Shown piece after piece: positions 11,301 through 24,200 of a stretch of 64,000 nt of DNA; position 1 is the stretch's first letter; every line of letters begins with the position of its first letter. The notes under the pieces were generated by a model. That model was not told where the DNA came from, did no database searches, and worked only from the letters and a program-made list of their open reading frames with translations. Both the position numbers and the translations under genes were made by a program. The DNA is taken from NCBI GenBank assembly GCA_964036155.1, contig OZ038422.1, positions 76,841,201-76,905,200 of the forward strand, given 5' to 3'. The DNA is from Diploscapter coronatus (taxonomy: Eukaryota; Nematoda; Chromadorea; Rhabditida; Rhabditidae).

Positions 11301-14300
11301 ATTGAGAAAAGACGATCTTCATACGAAATATCATTTTTCAGATGGACACCCTTGAAAAGCTTTATCGTCTTGGGTCCGAAGAAAAAGAAAATCGACCTGT
11401 GGAGAATGGCAGTGGGGATGGAAATGAAGAAGAGAAAGGGAAGGAGAACGAAGAAAGGAATCAGAAGATCAAGACCGTCGAGGTGCAGATTCTGAAGCTC
11501 TACGAACAGGTCGTTGGCGTGGCTGATGTGATTACGGATTTGGAGGTAAATTTTGATCTTTCTATATCGGAATTTATATCAAAACATTTTCCTTCTAATT
11601 TTTTGTTATTTATGAATAAAAAAATAAGAATTGAAAATTTTAACATTCAAATAAAAATTAAAATTTCCAGATAGATCGCCCGATGTACCTGATCGTGTTC
11701 AGCACGTTCCTGCTCGATCAGCTCAACTCACTGCAGAAATGGCTGCGCTCAGAAGACGGCAAACCCAACGAGAAATTGGCTGCCGCGGAAGCGGAATTCG
11801 AACAGACGAGAGAGAAGAACGAAGAAATGGCGAGAGCAAGCGCTTCCAAGGGGAGCGAAGAGAAATGTAGGAATTGGAGATTTTTTATTTTCTAATTTTT
11901 CTCTGAACAATTGCAGGAATTTGAGAAGGAAATGCCTTCATCATAGATTTTTCTTGAAAGCTCGTACAATTTGACGCGAAATAATAGCGATAAAGAAACA
12001 CGTGAATTTGTCAAAGACCATTTTCTTCAAATTTCAAGAAGAGATTTTTCAGTCGTCATCTGGAGCAAGGCCAAAGTGGAAACCGAAGCGGAAGAGGCCG
12101 AGGAAAAGGAGGCGAAAGCCGAAAAACGACTGCTCGAACAGTCCGAAGAAATGGTCAAGTGGATCGTTTGGGAGGAGAAAAAGGAGCCGGAAATGCCGAA
12201 ATCTGAAAAAGCGAAACCGGAGGAAAATACTGTTCAGGCACTGATTAGATCTTTTTCTTCACAAATTCGATATTTTTCCACGATTTCATCTCTTTTGCAT
12301 CATGCTAATATCGAATGATGATATGTAGTTTAAAATTTCAATTTTTTCAATTAATTTTCCAAAAACATGTTTGAACTCTTAAAAGAATCGCTTTTCCATT
12401 GTTTCATCATTTTTTGTTTATTGGTGTTACAAACCTGCTATTTTACAAGATTTCCTAAATTAGCGATTTGCTTCAGAAAGAAGTCAAAGGTGAAAATCCA
12501 CCGGAGAAAAAAATGGAAATGGAAATGGAAGTGAAGACTGAACCTGAGCCTGAGCAGAAAAATGACAACGAAGAATCGGTTGGATGTATGCTGGTCGCGA
12601 AGGCTTCTGAGCAGATAGAGCAGGTAAATATGGTCACTTCGACAGCTCCCTTGATTACCAACAAGAGAGCCCTCGTCCCCTTGTATGCAAGCATTTTTGT
12701 ATTTTAAAAAATTCAAATTTCTGAAGAATTTCATTTCAGCTAAACTTATATTTTAAAAGCCTTGTTATTTTAATTTGTTTTCTTTTATTTTCAAAGAATG
12801 TATCTTTACAATTACGAATTATTTTGAATTTTTAAATGATTGATTCGCAGACTTCGAACGTCGACCTATCTGCAAACTGCTCTGCGGATGAGGACCAGCC
12901 GAGCACTTCCACATTCGTGCCCGCGCCGAAGAAGGTAATCTCCACGATCATCGCCAATAAATCTGCAAGCCTGTCTTCTTCGGAAAGTCTCGAACAAATG
13001 AACAGGTACAAAAATTCATGATCAATAAAGCTATAAGGGTTCAAATTAGCTCCAATTTGCAATGAACTTTGCATTTCGTTACAGACAGCTCAAATCGGTT
13101 AGGCTCAACTTGACACAGGATGACGAGAATAACCCTGAAGAAAGAAGGAAACCTGAAAGAGTCGAGGAAAAGGTTAGACAATCTAAAAACTGATAAAAGT
13201 ATCCTAACTTGATCTCCTTGCACTTTCAATTTGAAGTTGTATGAGTTGAGATTGTAATTTTTATTAACTCATATCTTTATGAAACAAATTGAATTCCTAT
13301 CTTCAGGAATCAGATGAAGATGACGACCCGGTGTACGCAGAGCAGAGGCGCAATTTCGTCAGACGCGTTATGGACCAGGATAATTTCATGTAGAAATTTG
13401 CAATTTTAAAAATACTTTATTCGGCATTATTCTCATTTTACACTTTTCACATAATTTTTGTAAAATTTCTATTTTTAATGTTTTATTCTATATTTTGCAA
13501 ATGTCCCATATAAAATTCCTCCAATTAGCTGAATAATAAGATTTCTTTATTTTGCTTTTTCCTTCAAAACTCCTAAAATTTGCAGGCAAGTGATCTATAA
13601 AATTGACGCTGACTTGGCGCGATGCCTCACAAAGCTCTTCTGGTGCAACATTCAACTAACACTCAAAGAGTACCACAAATGCGCCAGAACTGAAGAGCAG
13701 GAAAAGGAGATCACGAAATCGGTAAATTCAAAATTTCATTGATTTATTCACTTTTAGAGTTTTAATTTGATAAAAAATCCATTTGGGAAGTTTTTTTTTC
13801 AAAATTATGGCTATTTTTCGGAAAACTCGAAGTGATATTTATGCATAAATAATTTTGAATCTGACTATTTTCAGTTCTACCTGAAAGGCGCCTCTTCCAT
13901 CCATATCCTTTGTCAGAGACTGCTGTTCGAGAAGCTCTGTCTGCTCGTCGCTTTGCTCAAGCGACATGATCTCATCTGCTTCTACTACATCGAGCAGACG
14001 CTCAGGTTAATTTTTAAAATTATTTCCTGATACGAAAATTTATATTAGGATATTTTTGTTGAAATATTATTCATCTTTCTATATAAAATTAGATAAAAAT
14101 GATGTTAGGAAATTGCAAACAAAAAACGATTCGATTTCTTTAGAAAATATCGTTTATGAAAAAGAAGATTGAATTTGAAAAAAAAATTTTGAAGGTTATT
14201 CTGAAGATGATTTGAATAATTTATATAAAATGAAAGAATAGATTTTTTCAGCCAAGAAGACCTGATCTTCATTCTCGACTATGCTGCCTACATTTCTTCG

Positions 14301-14306
14301 GAATGA
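8364..14306 (+). CDS. Large helical-repeat protein with Pro-rich N-terminus and acidic linker, unrecognised
   Basis: Twenty exons: 8364-8490, 8842-8932, 9170-9245, 9449-9516, 9745-9853, 10115-10201, 10285-10444, 10665-10798, 10932-11060, 11102-11203, 11342-11545, 11671-11866, 12053-12237, 12477-12623, 12851-13005, 13085-13172, 13307-13389, 13586-13721, 13875-14005, 14252-14306; 820 residues. All phases agree. Residues 1-215 are Pro/Phe/Ser-rich and probably disordered. About 216-390 are amphipathic helices (MLRGLFEFALFDSQFAINFL and following), and an acidic Glu/Lys linker follows. About 440-465 is helical again (IDRPMYLIVFSTFLLDQLNSLQ). Roughly 480-690 is charged linker, and the last 110 residues return to helices (DLARCLTKLFWCNIQLTLKEY). 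This looks like an ARM/TPR-like solenoid scaffold; I cannot assign a family. The intron after 12237 has a GC donor. No signal peptide. Confidence 0.75.
9375..9405. repeat. Possible relic of the CCGTAAAATCTAAA inverted-repeat family
   Basis: GGACTTCTATTTTTCGATACCCC resembles, base for base with few changes, the inside right arm of the element at 45236-45476 read on the other strand (GGACTTTTATTTTTCGATCCCC). It lies in an intron and has no visible ends. Confidence 0.3.
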
Positions 14307-14730
14307 CTGCTAATTTTCAATCAATCAGGAAGAATTAGGTAAACCTACCTCATTTATAAGCTACACTATTTATTCTAGGTCATGTACATGTTTGTTTTTA
14401 TCGAATTTTAGCAAGTTATGAAAAATCACATTTTATTCAGAGGGGACATTTTTTAAATTAGATTTTTCTTAAACGTTAAAATTTTACCATTTCACCCTTT
14501 ACTTCTTTCACTATTCTTACCGGTACATCAAGTTTTATCATTCATGATACCATCTTTCAGCAACAATTTTTAACGCTCTCATTTTCTTCTCAAAACATAT
14601 CTTTCTGAATTGAATCGGATATTTGTTTTCTTGTGCAACTTTGTTGGGATTGAATAAATAATAAGGACTTATTATTTTTTATTATTTATTAAAATTGCAC
14701 ATTTTTGGTCATAAAAATATCTTAACTTTT
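14307..14730. other. Spacer between two converging genes
   Basis: 424 bases between the stop codons of the plus-strand 820-residue gene and the minus-strand Cys-rich gene. It must hold both 3' UTRs; AATAAATAATAA at about 14653 fits a poly(A) signal for the plus gene. No coding sequence. Confidence 0.5.
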
Positions 14731-16702
14731 TTATAACAATTTGTTGAGATGATTATTGCTTTGGAAGTAGCAGGCTTTGAGCGAATCTAGCAATTCACTC
14801 CTTGCAATGAGATACTCATCAGCCAAAACGCCATATAGGGCGCTTCTTTCGCATCTAAAATTAGGGAATTTGAAAAATCTAACGTCAACTAAAATTGAAG
14901 TGAAATGAAGTTTAGAATGAAGCTTGAACTTCACTTTTGAATTTCATGAACAATCAACTCACACATCAGCCTGTATGCAGCAGTCCCTCAATTGTAGACA
15001 ATTCGACCTCTGCTTCAAAATTTCCTCCTTGCAATTTTCAGCTTTCAATAGATCGATTTTGTAGTTCACTCTCACAGACATCATAGTTTCGATGTCACAG
15101 GGGTTTTGCTGAAGAAATCATTTATCAAAATTCAAATGATATATCTGAGACTAAACTTTGTTTTCTACATTCCAAATCTTAATTAATTTCGGATGCATTA
15201 TGCCTAATTTTAATTTATAAATGTCTGAGATTTAATATAATTAAACTATTTATCCGATTTGTATGATTTCAGCTGATTTTAAAAAGGTTTACCTCAATCT
15301 TTAACAACTCCTTCGTGATGTCAACCACATTGACGCATTTCTTCATGTACTGCACAGCGGACTCCTTCTTCCTTCTGACTTCATCGATCCACAACGAGAA
15401 TCTGCTTCGACAGAACGCATCCCTGCCGTCGATGGGTTGTTGTTCAAGGAGGTGCTCGGTCCAGATCTAAAAATCTAATCGTTAGATGTTGAAGTTGGGA
15501 TTAATATAAATTTGATGATAATTATCATGCTGGTCAAAATTTAGAATTTTAAGGTAAGATTTGTTTGAAGTCAGAGTTAAATATGATTAAAAATCCTACC
15601 GTATCCGATCCAGCATTAACTTCGGCCTGCAGTCGACTACAAGTACTTCGCATCGCAATGAGACTTCGCTGACATTCCAGATATTTTTCGCATAGGACGA
15701 ATGGAATTTTTTGTGTAATACTTGGTTGAGCAGGACTTTCATTGATATTTGGTGACTTTTCATTTTTTCTAGAGGGTCTAGTAATTTTCGATTCTGAAAA
15801 AATCAATTTTTTCCATGATTATAGAATTTTAGAACCTCCGCCCTTCCTCTCTCTGCAATCAGCCAATTTGATTTCAATCTCTCCGTTCAAACCCTCGATC
15901 GTCCTACCGACTTCACTATGCTGGCTGCTCTGTTCGCATCTGAATTATTTTCCTATTTCAAAATTTAGATAATATGAAATTCATACATATTATCATTATT
16001 ATTCTAAAAAATAGCATCAGTAGAATTTCCTCCCTTCAGCTTACCTAATAGCAGGTTCACAACAAATTCTCAAAGCAATACATCTGTTGTCAATTTTCGC
16101 GACATTCAAATTGCATTCCGTCAAATTTCTTGCTGCTGCCAGACGGTCGGAATTTACGTAGGTTTGACAGTATCTGGACTGAAAATTCAACCAATCAAAA
16201 TACATGATAAGCTGATCTTCATGAAAAAGCATGTTCAAGAAGGGTGTTAAATTTTCAAGGATATAAAATTATGTCTCAAAAATCATTACCTTCTGTTCAT
16301 TCAGTGTCTTGTTGTATAAACTCGATTTCTGGACGCATTTCACCTCCAGATTCCTCTTTGCTTCGACCATTCTGCCTAATTTCGTGGTTTCCTCTCGAAC
16401 TGCCTCCAGACATTGTTTGGCATCACCTTTTCTTGGCTGGATATTTTAGTTTTATTTTTTAAAAGAGCAGTTGACTACCTCAATCTTGATCTTCATCTTG
16501 TCGCAGAGTTGTTCGTGAGTATGCTTTTCTTCTAGGCACTCCCAATATCTGTGACAAGTTTCGATGCTTTTTAACCTCGGCATAATCTGAATCAGAAAGC
16601 TCGGAGTTAAGCAACAATATTCAAATTTACCTTGCAATAGCATTGACAAAGCCCTAATAGAAGTAATATAATTGAAAATTTAGGAATTATTAAATTGGTC
16701 AT
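14731..16702 (-). CDS. Secreted Cys-rich, helical protein, nematode-type, unrecognised
   Basis: Nine exons on the minus strand, from high to low: 16702-16631, 16586-16479, 16436-16290, 16178-16045, 15939-15836, 15793-15600, 15466-15293, 15108-14963, 14854-14731; 400 residues, all phases consistent. The start is a classic signal peptide (MTNLIIPKFSIILLLLGLC) that fills exon 1. The mature protein is long amphipathic helices carrying regularly spaced Cys (SIETCHRYWECLEEKHTHEQLC, AKQCLEA, VKCVQK, RYCQTYV, LTECNL, NRCIALRICCEP, REDC-like and so on), suggesting a disulphide-braced helical bundle. The layout recalls nematode DUF19/T20D4.11-type secreted domains, but I cannot confirm that. A Ser/Pro linker lies around residues 190-215. 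It converges with the 8364-14306 gene. Confidence 0.75.
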
Positions 16703-18217
16703 TTTAATGAGAAATATAAAAGTGAAACCTGAGAAATGAAAGTTGACCCGTTCCTTTCACTAATATGCATATCATTCATCTGTTCATCGGAATTAGACAT
16801 GCAATTCAATTCATTTCACTTTCATTAGTTTAATTGTTGCATAGATCTTGCAAAGTATCCAGCTTATGCATTTTCCATATAAATTTCAAGCTGATCTTCA
16901 AGAAAAACTAAATATCAGCCCTAGATCTAGGCTTAAAATATTTGATCCGAAAGATACAAAAATCCATCTTTGATGCATGACATATAGATAAATGAAGATT
17001 AACAATAATGCAACATTTCATCATCGTACTAACCGTCCATCATAAGTTTATTTGATTAAAAGACAGAAAATATCTATCTTTCCGACACGTGTGACATGAT
17101 AAATACTCGAAGACAGTATGTAGCGTCGTACCTTTCTGATGTAATTGTTGTCACTATTGTCACTCTCTGAGAGCCTACATTGTCCGCTCGAGTACTTTCA
17201 CTCTTCACAGCAACTAGACGGCACAGGAGAGCCTGTGTAAGTGTCCACACTGTATGCCTTACTTGGTTGGAGTCGGCGAGGCACAAGAGGAAACAGCTGC
17301 GCGCGATTGCAAACATCGCCTAGGGGGAAGGCAGGGAGTGCGTGCGAAAGGAAGGGGGAGGACCGGCTCGCGTCTCGCTCCGAGGATCGCCAAGCCAACT
17401 CCCTGACTCCTGTCTTGTCCGAGTCCTGCCAACTCGTGTCCTGCTCTCCTTCACGCACATTTCCTTCATCCCCCTTGGCTGCCTGCAAGATCACGACATT
17501 TCACGCTACGTCACTTACTCTTGCCTTTACACTGCAAAATCCGCGCAAAACTGTAGAATATAATACGAAAATGGAGAAAATTTCAATTTTTTTTTAGATA
17601 TTTTTCAAATCAAATGATAATAGTGAACCTGTTTTACGCTAATGTCTACACTGAAAATGATGAGTTTATGTTGAGTGGACGAAGAAATAGAGGATTTGAG
17701 TGGACAGGTAGAAATAGTGCGGGAAAAGAAAGAAAGGAAGTGAGAAGAGCAAACTGCGCCAATGGGCAATGGAGAAATGCGCAGCGCTGAAGATATCTGC
17801 CAATTGTTGCATTGTCTCTCGCATCTGCTCTTGTGAATCGGGCCACTTTTCTCACGTATTTTTTCGTGTTTCTTAGTTTTCTGCAACATTCTTATTTTTG
17901 GGATTATTGTAAACTTCATTTATTTCAAGGCTGCTTTTGTAAATATTAAGTAAAGTCTAGAAATGAATGAATTTTAAATTTAATGAAGTTCACTGAAAGG
18001 GCAACCTGGAAGATAGTTGCGATAGTTGAATCGTTGGATACGAAATGGTAAAGGAAGAGAATCTTTTCCCTGACAAATCCTATACTATTTTCATGTAACG
18101 ATTTTGCGATGTAGCTATTTTTCCAAATTGCCACAGAAAGCATTTTCAGCAGCGTTATTTTTCAGTTTCAGCATGACATTCTTCTGCAAGATAAATTAGA
18201 GCACCAATATTAGCAAG
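16703..18217. other. Divergent intergenic region with a GC-rich island
   Basis: Separates the minus-strand Cys-rich gene from the chitin synthase start and must hold both promoters. A GC-rich, CpG-containing island runs from about 17190 to 17510, unlike the AT-rich flanks. No convincing exon was found; the open frames there overlap on both strands, as expected from composition. It is a candidate for the upstream chitin synthase promoter or a 5' non-coding exon. Confidence 0.45.
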
Positions 18218-21200
18218 ATGAGTCCGATTTGTGAACCGGGCAATGCAGTAGGGGATATGGTGAGGTTGATTTTTTAACTATTCAATTTTTTGTATTTCAG
18301 GAGTCGCTTTATGGCTACCAAGTCCCTTTGAACGTCATCGGTCAACAGGAAGAGTACTACGATTGTGAGACTCTAGGCAAGAAAGCGGGCAGCAAGACTG
18401 CGAGTTCTAATAAGGTCAAATTTTTAAAATCATTTTAACTTTATTAATCTTACATCAATTTATGTCCAAAATTGTCTAAAATTCCTACCGTAATCCATCT
18501 TTAATCGGCATCTTCTTGATTCAATGATACTTCCTCTTCAATCGCCTTATACGAACATTGCGCGCATTTTACGTTCTGTCACTAAAATCGCTCAAATTAA
18601 TTTAATTACAAAATCTTATTGTCACTACTACTACAATTCACATTCGATTTAAGTTTATCTTGATTTACGTGTGGCTTTATTAATTGTCCTATCAGAACAT
18701 GGTATGAATTTTGTGCGTCTGTCCTCTTTGTTCTTTCTCACCACTTCCAGGAAAATAATCGTTCTAATCTCGTGTAATCCAGCGTCGTTTCTCGGTCTGT
18801 GAACAGCGTTTTCTGTCTTTCCTTAACAATCAATTCTTGTCTTCCGAGTTCTGCCTTTGGCGAAGAATCATTATTCTTTTCAATAAGAATAGCATGAATT
18901 CATCCTAGAATCACTAAATTTTGTTGAGTATTCGGCTAAAATAAGATGCTCAATGCGTTGTTCTTCAAGGTATTATGAAAATTTGTATTTGATTGAAAAA
19001 TTTCAATGAACAAAACATCGAAATTACACCAATATATCTATTCGCAGATATGGTTTTTATTCCCATAGAATAGCCACGAGAAATGTGTTTGCAGGGCCTA
19101 CCCTAAATTTGGGAGTTTATTCAATTTGATGCTGACTTTCATTTATTCGGTCCATTGGTATATCCACCACATCCAATATATCGTTTCTTGCCTTTGTTTG
19201 CTCCCTGTTTATGTCGGCGGTTTTTTTTCCTTCCGCAATTTATCGCGCGAATTTCCTCCAATCAGTTTCGGCCCCGATTGTGCAGGCAAATATCGTTTTC
19301 TCTCGATGATTTGTGCTGTCAAATCGCCGCTTCCTTCCAAATCTTTCATTTGACCCGCCGGATTAGAGGATTTCAATGAGCCCAGCGGATTTCTCCTAGT
19401 TGATTTTGATCTGACCGGATATTTCTCGACTTTTAATCTAATCCTATATCATTCTATCAGTTCAATCCACTTCATTTCAACAATTCCCGATTGTGCTCCG
19501 ATCTGTGCCAATAAATTGTTGATTGTTTTTTTTGGAATTTTGAGTGGATACGGTAGAAATTCGGAGGTGAAGAGGGGTCAGTGAAATGGCAAAATTATAA
19601 AAAATGACATATGCCATTTTTTATTTGCATTTTAAACGCAACATGGAAAATCTTCCGTGATATAAGATTAGTGAAGAATCTAAATAAAAAATGCGATCCG
19701 TTTTTTTTTTTAAATAACTATAGAATGTTTTCAGAGCCACTCTCAATCAGGCCAGTCCAGCAAGATGGACAGAAAAGGAGTCGGAGGAAGTGCGGCTCAA
19801 AACGATGACGCGACTATCATCTACACTACTGAAGGGTAGGTTATTTTTTGAATTTATTTACTGTAGGATATTTTTTATTTTTTTCTTATAGCCTTATATT
19901 TTTAATTTATATTTTAAAAGTCTTTATCCGGACCCTTCCATACATTTTCTAAATCCCCTTTAGAAGCTGCATTCGATCAACGGTTTAGAACTTTCTTCAA
20001 TTTTCTGATTTCCTTTAGAGAATCTTTTGTTCTTCGCTAATTCTCCTGTAGAAATTCGAGAATGACGGTTTTGGGCTGAAATTCAATCTGCCTTCGCTTT
20101 TCTGTATTCGCTTCAGCTCGTTTCTTTTGTCTGTAGGCTTTTTCTGTATTTGTTCTATCCATTCAGCCTGTAATTCTTCTAAACAACTATGCGGTTTTTC
20201 TTCTCTTCTTTTCTCGCTACCATATTTAGAGATTCGCTTATTTACTCTAGCCGTCAAAAACCATTTTCAAACGAACTGACAGTCCACTTTGCGCCGCGAG
20301 AAAAGCTTACGTGGCTGGAAATTTATTTCAATTTGAAGAAGATCTAAATTAATTTAAAGATGAATTTTCTAGCCTAAAATTTCTAAATCTTGGGAAATCA
20401 TGAAAGCTAAAATTCTATTCGTATCTAAAAATAATTCACAATTTTATAGACAATGAGCTAAAGAATTGATAAAACTATCTAAAAATCTAAACTGAAAATT
20501 TTCACCTCTAAATTTCGGTCTAAAATCACTTGCTCATCTGACCACTCAGCTTTTGTGAAATATTCTCACTCCTCTTCAAATTGAAACAGAAACGAGAAGA
20601 ATATGAAAAAGTGAAAAAGAATACAGACAGACAGACACATATTGAATTGAAAGAGAGAAGAGAATGGCGAAGTGCAAATCCGGAATTCCGGTTCACTTTT
20701 CCATATGTCCATTGTCTATTCGATGAGACAATAATGTACTGTGGATGGCACAAGGGAAATAGAATAAGTTGTGATTCATGCGTGGACAATGCTAAAAATG
20801 TTTGTAAAAACGAAAAACTTTATTAGATGTATCAGTGGAAAAATTATAGGTTATTTAAATTTGAGGGACGATATACTAGTGGTCTTCACAGATGATACAT
20901 ATAGGCTAGTACTACGTTAAAATATGAATGTCTTCATTAGATAATATCTTTCGTGTCGTAATTATCTATGGAAGTATTGTAGGAAAATAGTGATAATTCA
21001 TAACTCACATCTATTAATATCAGCACAGTAACCAACTTGGCAGATAACACCTTATAAACTAAGATTAATCACAGCTCCGTTTCATAACACCTTTATCAAG
21101 CTTCTTTTCCCTTCTCAGGTGTACTTTCTTCCCCTCTTTGCATCCATCTATTCCATTCTATTTCGACTAAGCCCTGCACCGAAGGAGCTTCCGTTTCGAA

Positions 21201-24200
21201 AAGCACTTGAGTCGAAGAAAACACACAGAGGACACTATCTTCTTCTAACTGCAGAGGGACAGTGGCCTCTCCTCTCACCCTCTGCTTCTGCCTCCAAGCC
21301 TCTTTCTTCGCACTCTCCCCACCTCTTCAGTCATCAAGCTCAAATATCGATTCGTTAATTGAACCCTATAATGGCAGGCAAATTTATTGATTCCTAATAT
21401 TTGGATTACCGTAAACTATTCATACTGTTTGAAGATCAAGTTCTCATTTGTCAGTGGAAGAATACTGTATTTGGCCATTTTTAATTGGAAGAACTCATCT
21501 TTGAAGAGAGAGCATCAAACATCTACCATTTCTATTTCGATTTTCTATCGGAACCAATCCCCAATTCTGGATTACTATAGCCGTCTAAATGAACACGTTG
21601 GATAAACATTCCGTGATTTCCCGAGGAACGACGCTAGATCGACATACTGAGCCTGAAGCCCCAGTTACTGCAACAACTGCACAGCCGAATAAAGGAGCGT
21701 ATTATTTCAATTCCGCACAGTCCCAGTCCTGTAGCAGTACATTAGCACCGGATGACGATAAATCTAGGTTGAAAACGCAGGACATTTCCGGAACGAATCC
21801 GCCACCAGCAAAGACGAAGGAAAATTCGTCAGAGCAGAATTCGGCGTAAGAAACTTTGAGAAATTTTGAACTTATCAATTAGCATGAATTTATTTATTAC
21901 TTGTGGACTATCGTAATATTACAAATTCCATGATGATTAAATGTTGCTAAATTCATACAGCTTCATACTTTCATCATGATGATTACATTGTGATATTCAT
22001 TGAAGCTTGGACTAATAGTAGGTCTTAAATTTATGCGATATCATCCTATCACAATGAATTGCAAATCATAGAAACAACATCAAAAAATCATTCTCACTGT
22101 CAATCTCTCCGCATTTTCTGTTTCATTTGCTTTTATGCTCAACTTCTCCATTGTCCATCCTCTAGCCTCTACAAGAAAGATGTGCAAAGTGCAAAATAAG
22201 CTGTTTCTGTTATTTCTGTTCTTGTGTTATTCTTATTCTCTTTCTGTATGAGCAGCATTAGCATTAGGCAAGTCCGCTCATGTCACGAACAGCAGCCAAA
22301 TAACTGAACGGTCATTCTTTTCTCGATCTTTCTGGACTTTCCTAGTTTCTTCTAGAAAATTCTTATTGATCTGAAAATGATCAAGGATATTTCATCATTC
22401 ATCACTGATTGACTGAAATCAAACTGCTAATATGGTCAATCTAAATATTCTTAGGTTTGTTTTGCCCAAACTTTTTCATATATCTTTCTTACAAAAAGGA
22501 GTCTAAATTAAATTTTGTAAAATTAAAATAATTACGATCAATTTCTTTTCAGAACGGTCATCGAGAACAAGGGATGGGACATTTTTCGGCTGCTACCACC
22601 GAAACCCGATCGGATTGGTCATGGTGAATATTTTTCTATTATAATTTTCCAAAAAAAACCGTAAGAATTCCTTCAATTTTTTTCTAATTATTTCATTCTG
22701 CGTGATCCTCTTCATTCTTCACGTGCGTTTTCTCGTCGATCTCTAATGCGCGGCTCAAACTTTGATTCCTTCTTTTCTTCCTTCTCATTTTTTGCCTGAT
22801 AGTCTCTGCCCAGTCCCTTCCTTTGTCCAATCTCTTCTTCCTTCGTCCGTCCAGTTACTCGCCCGGTTGGCTGCCGGAATGAATGAGGTGGAATGAGTCT
22901 GTGTCTAGTGCAATTTCCGTGTCACCGACATTCGATTCGTGCTCCTTTGAGATCATAGGAAATGAATACGATATTGAAGAGTAGTCAGATATACGTATAG
23001 GAAACAATTATAAGATAAATATCATAAATGAAAGCCATGATATTGTTCAATAACAAAAAGATGTGAAAATATATAATTTTTTGTAAAGGTTTATGACCGC
23101 GTTTTTCCCATCTTCCAGCTCATATGTATCTTTCTCTGTTTGTTTGTTTGTTGGCCTAGTGGTAGAGTTCACTTGAACTCTTTCTCAATATATTATGAAG
23201 CTAGAAAAGTCAACAACATGTGTTCATTGTAAAAACTTGGAAAATGGCTTTTTCAGGCTTTTGGCACGATGCCTCCCTACAGGTTCTCAAACTGTCGACA
23301 TTCCTGGTTCTGTTCGGCTTGACTCTGGGTTCTGCCGTGGTCGCCAAATCATCGTTTCTGCTGATGACTTCGGCAATTGGCTGGGGAGAGCACACGATGA
23401 CAATCTGTAATGCGGTTGTTCGAGGTATTTTAGATTTTTTAAACTTGATATACAAATTTTATGATTATGGAATTATATATATATATATTATATATAAGGA
23501 TCCAATTCAAAATTTTGATGCATCTTTTTTTTTTTTTTTCGATACTATTATAATGAAGATCAGTTTTTATCTCGCTGAATTTAACAAATCTAAAAGTTTC
23601 GGATCATATAAAAAGTGGAGAACATTTTAGAATCCACCAAGAACACGGTCTACATAAAAAACGGGCATATTGTCAAATGGGTCTGGGCAACACTGATGGC
23701 TGTTTGCGCCCCAGAGGCTATGTGCTTCATTCGCTCCCTGCATAGGACCATGTTCAAGAATGTCAAACGACCAACTTTGATGCAGTTTCTTGTGGTCAAC
23801 TGATTTCTTATCGATCTCTTTTAATAAGTCATTTTTCTAGGTCTTAATAATTGAATCCCTGCATGCGATTGGAGTTGGAATTTTGGTGTTTCGGATATTT
23901 CCTGACTTGGATGCGATTACAGGTGTTTTTTTTTTATATTCGTCTTAAAAATTAGAAATTTTTGGAGAAGTATAAATTGTAACATTTCAGCCTCACAGCT
24001 GACAAATGCAATGTGTTTCATCCCGGCAATTTTGTCGTTGCTGAGTCGAAAACCGTCGAAAATCGCTCTGATTCTCGTACTTATCGACATCGCAGCGATT
24101 GCAGCGCAGAGCACCAGTTTTTGGGCTTTTCCGGTAAATCGCTATCTAATTCTAAGTGACTTTATTCGTCCATATTTAGATTTAAAAATTAAGCCATTTA

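Noticed and set aside
17190..17510. Overlapping open frames on both strands in a GC-rich island
   Set aside because: Frames overlap on both strands and have low-complexity composition, no splice context and no domain signal. The pattern is explained by GC content with few stops.
20581..20826. Open frame of 81 codons inside the large chitin synthase intron
   Set aside because: No phase-compatible acceptor and donor, and the sequence is purine-rich low complexity.
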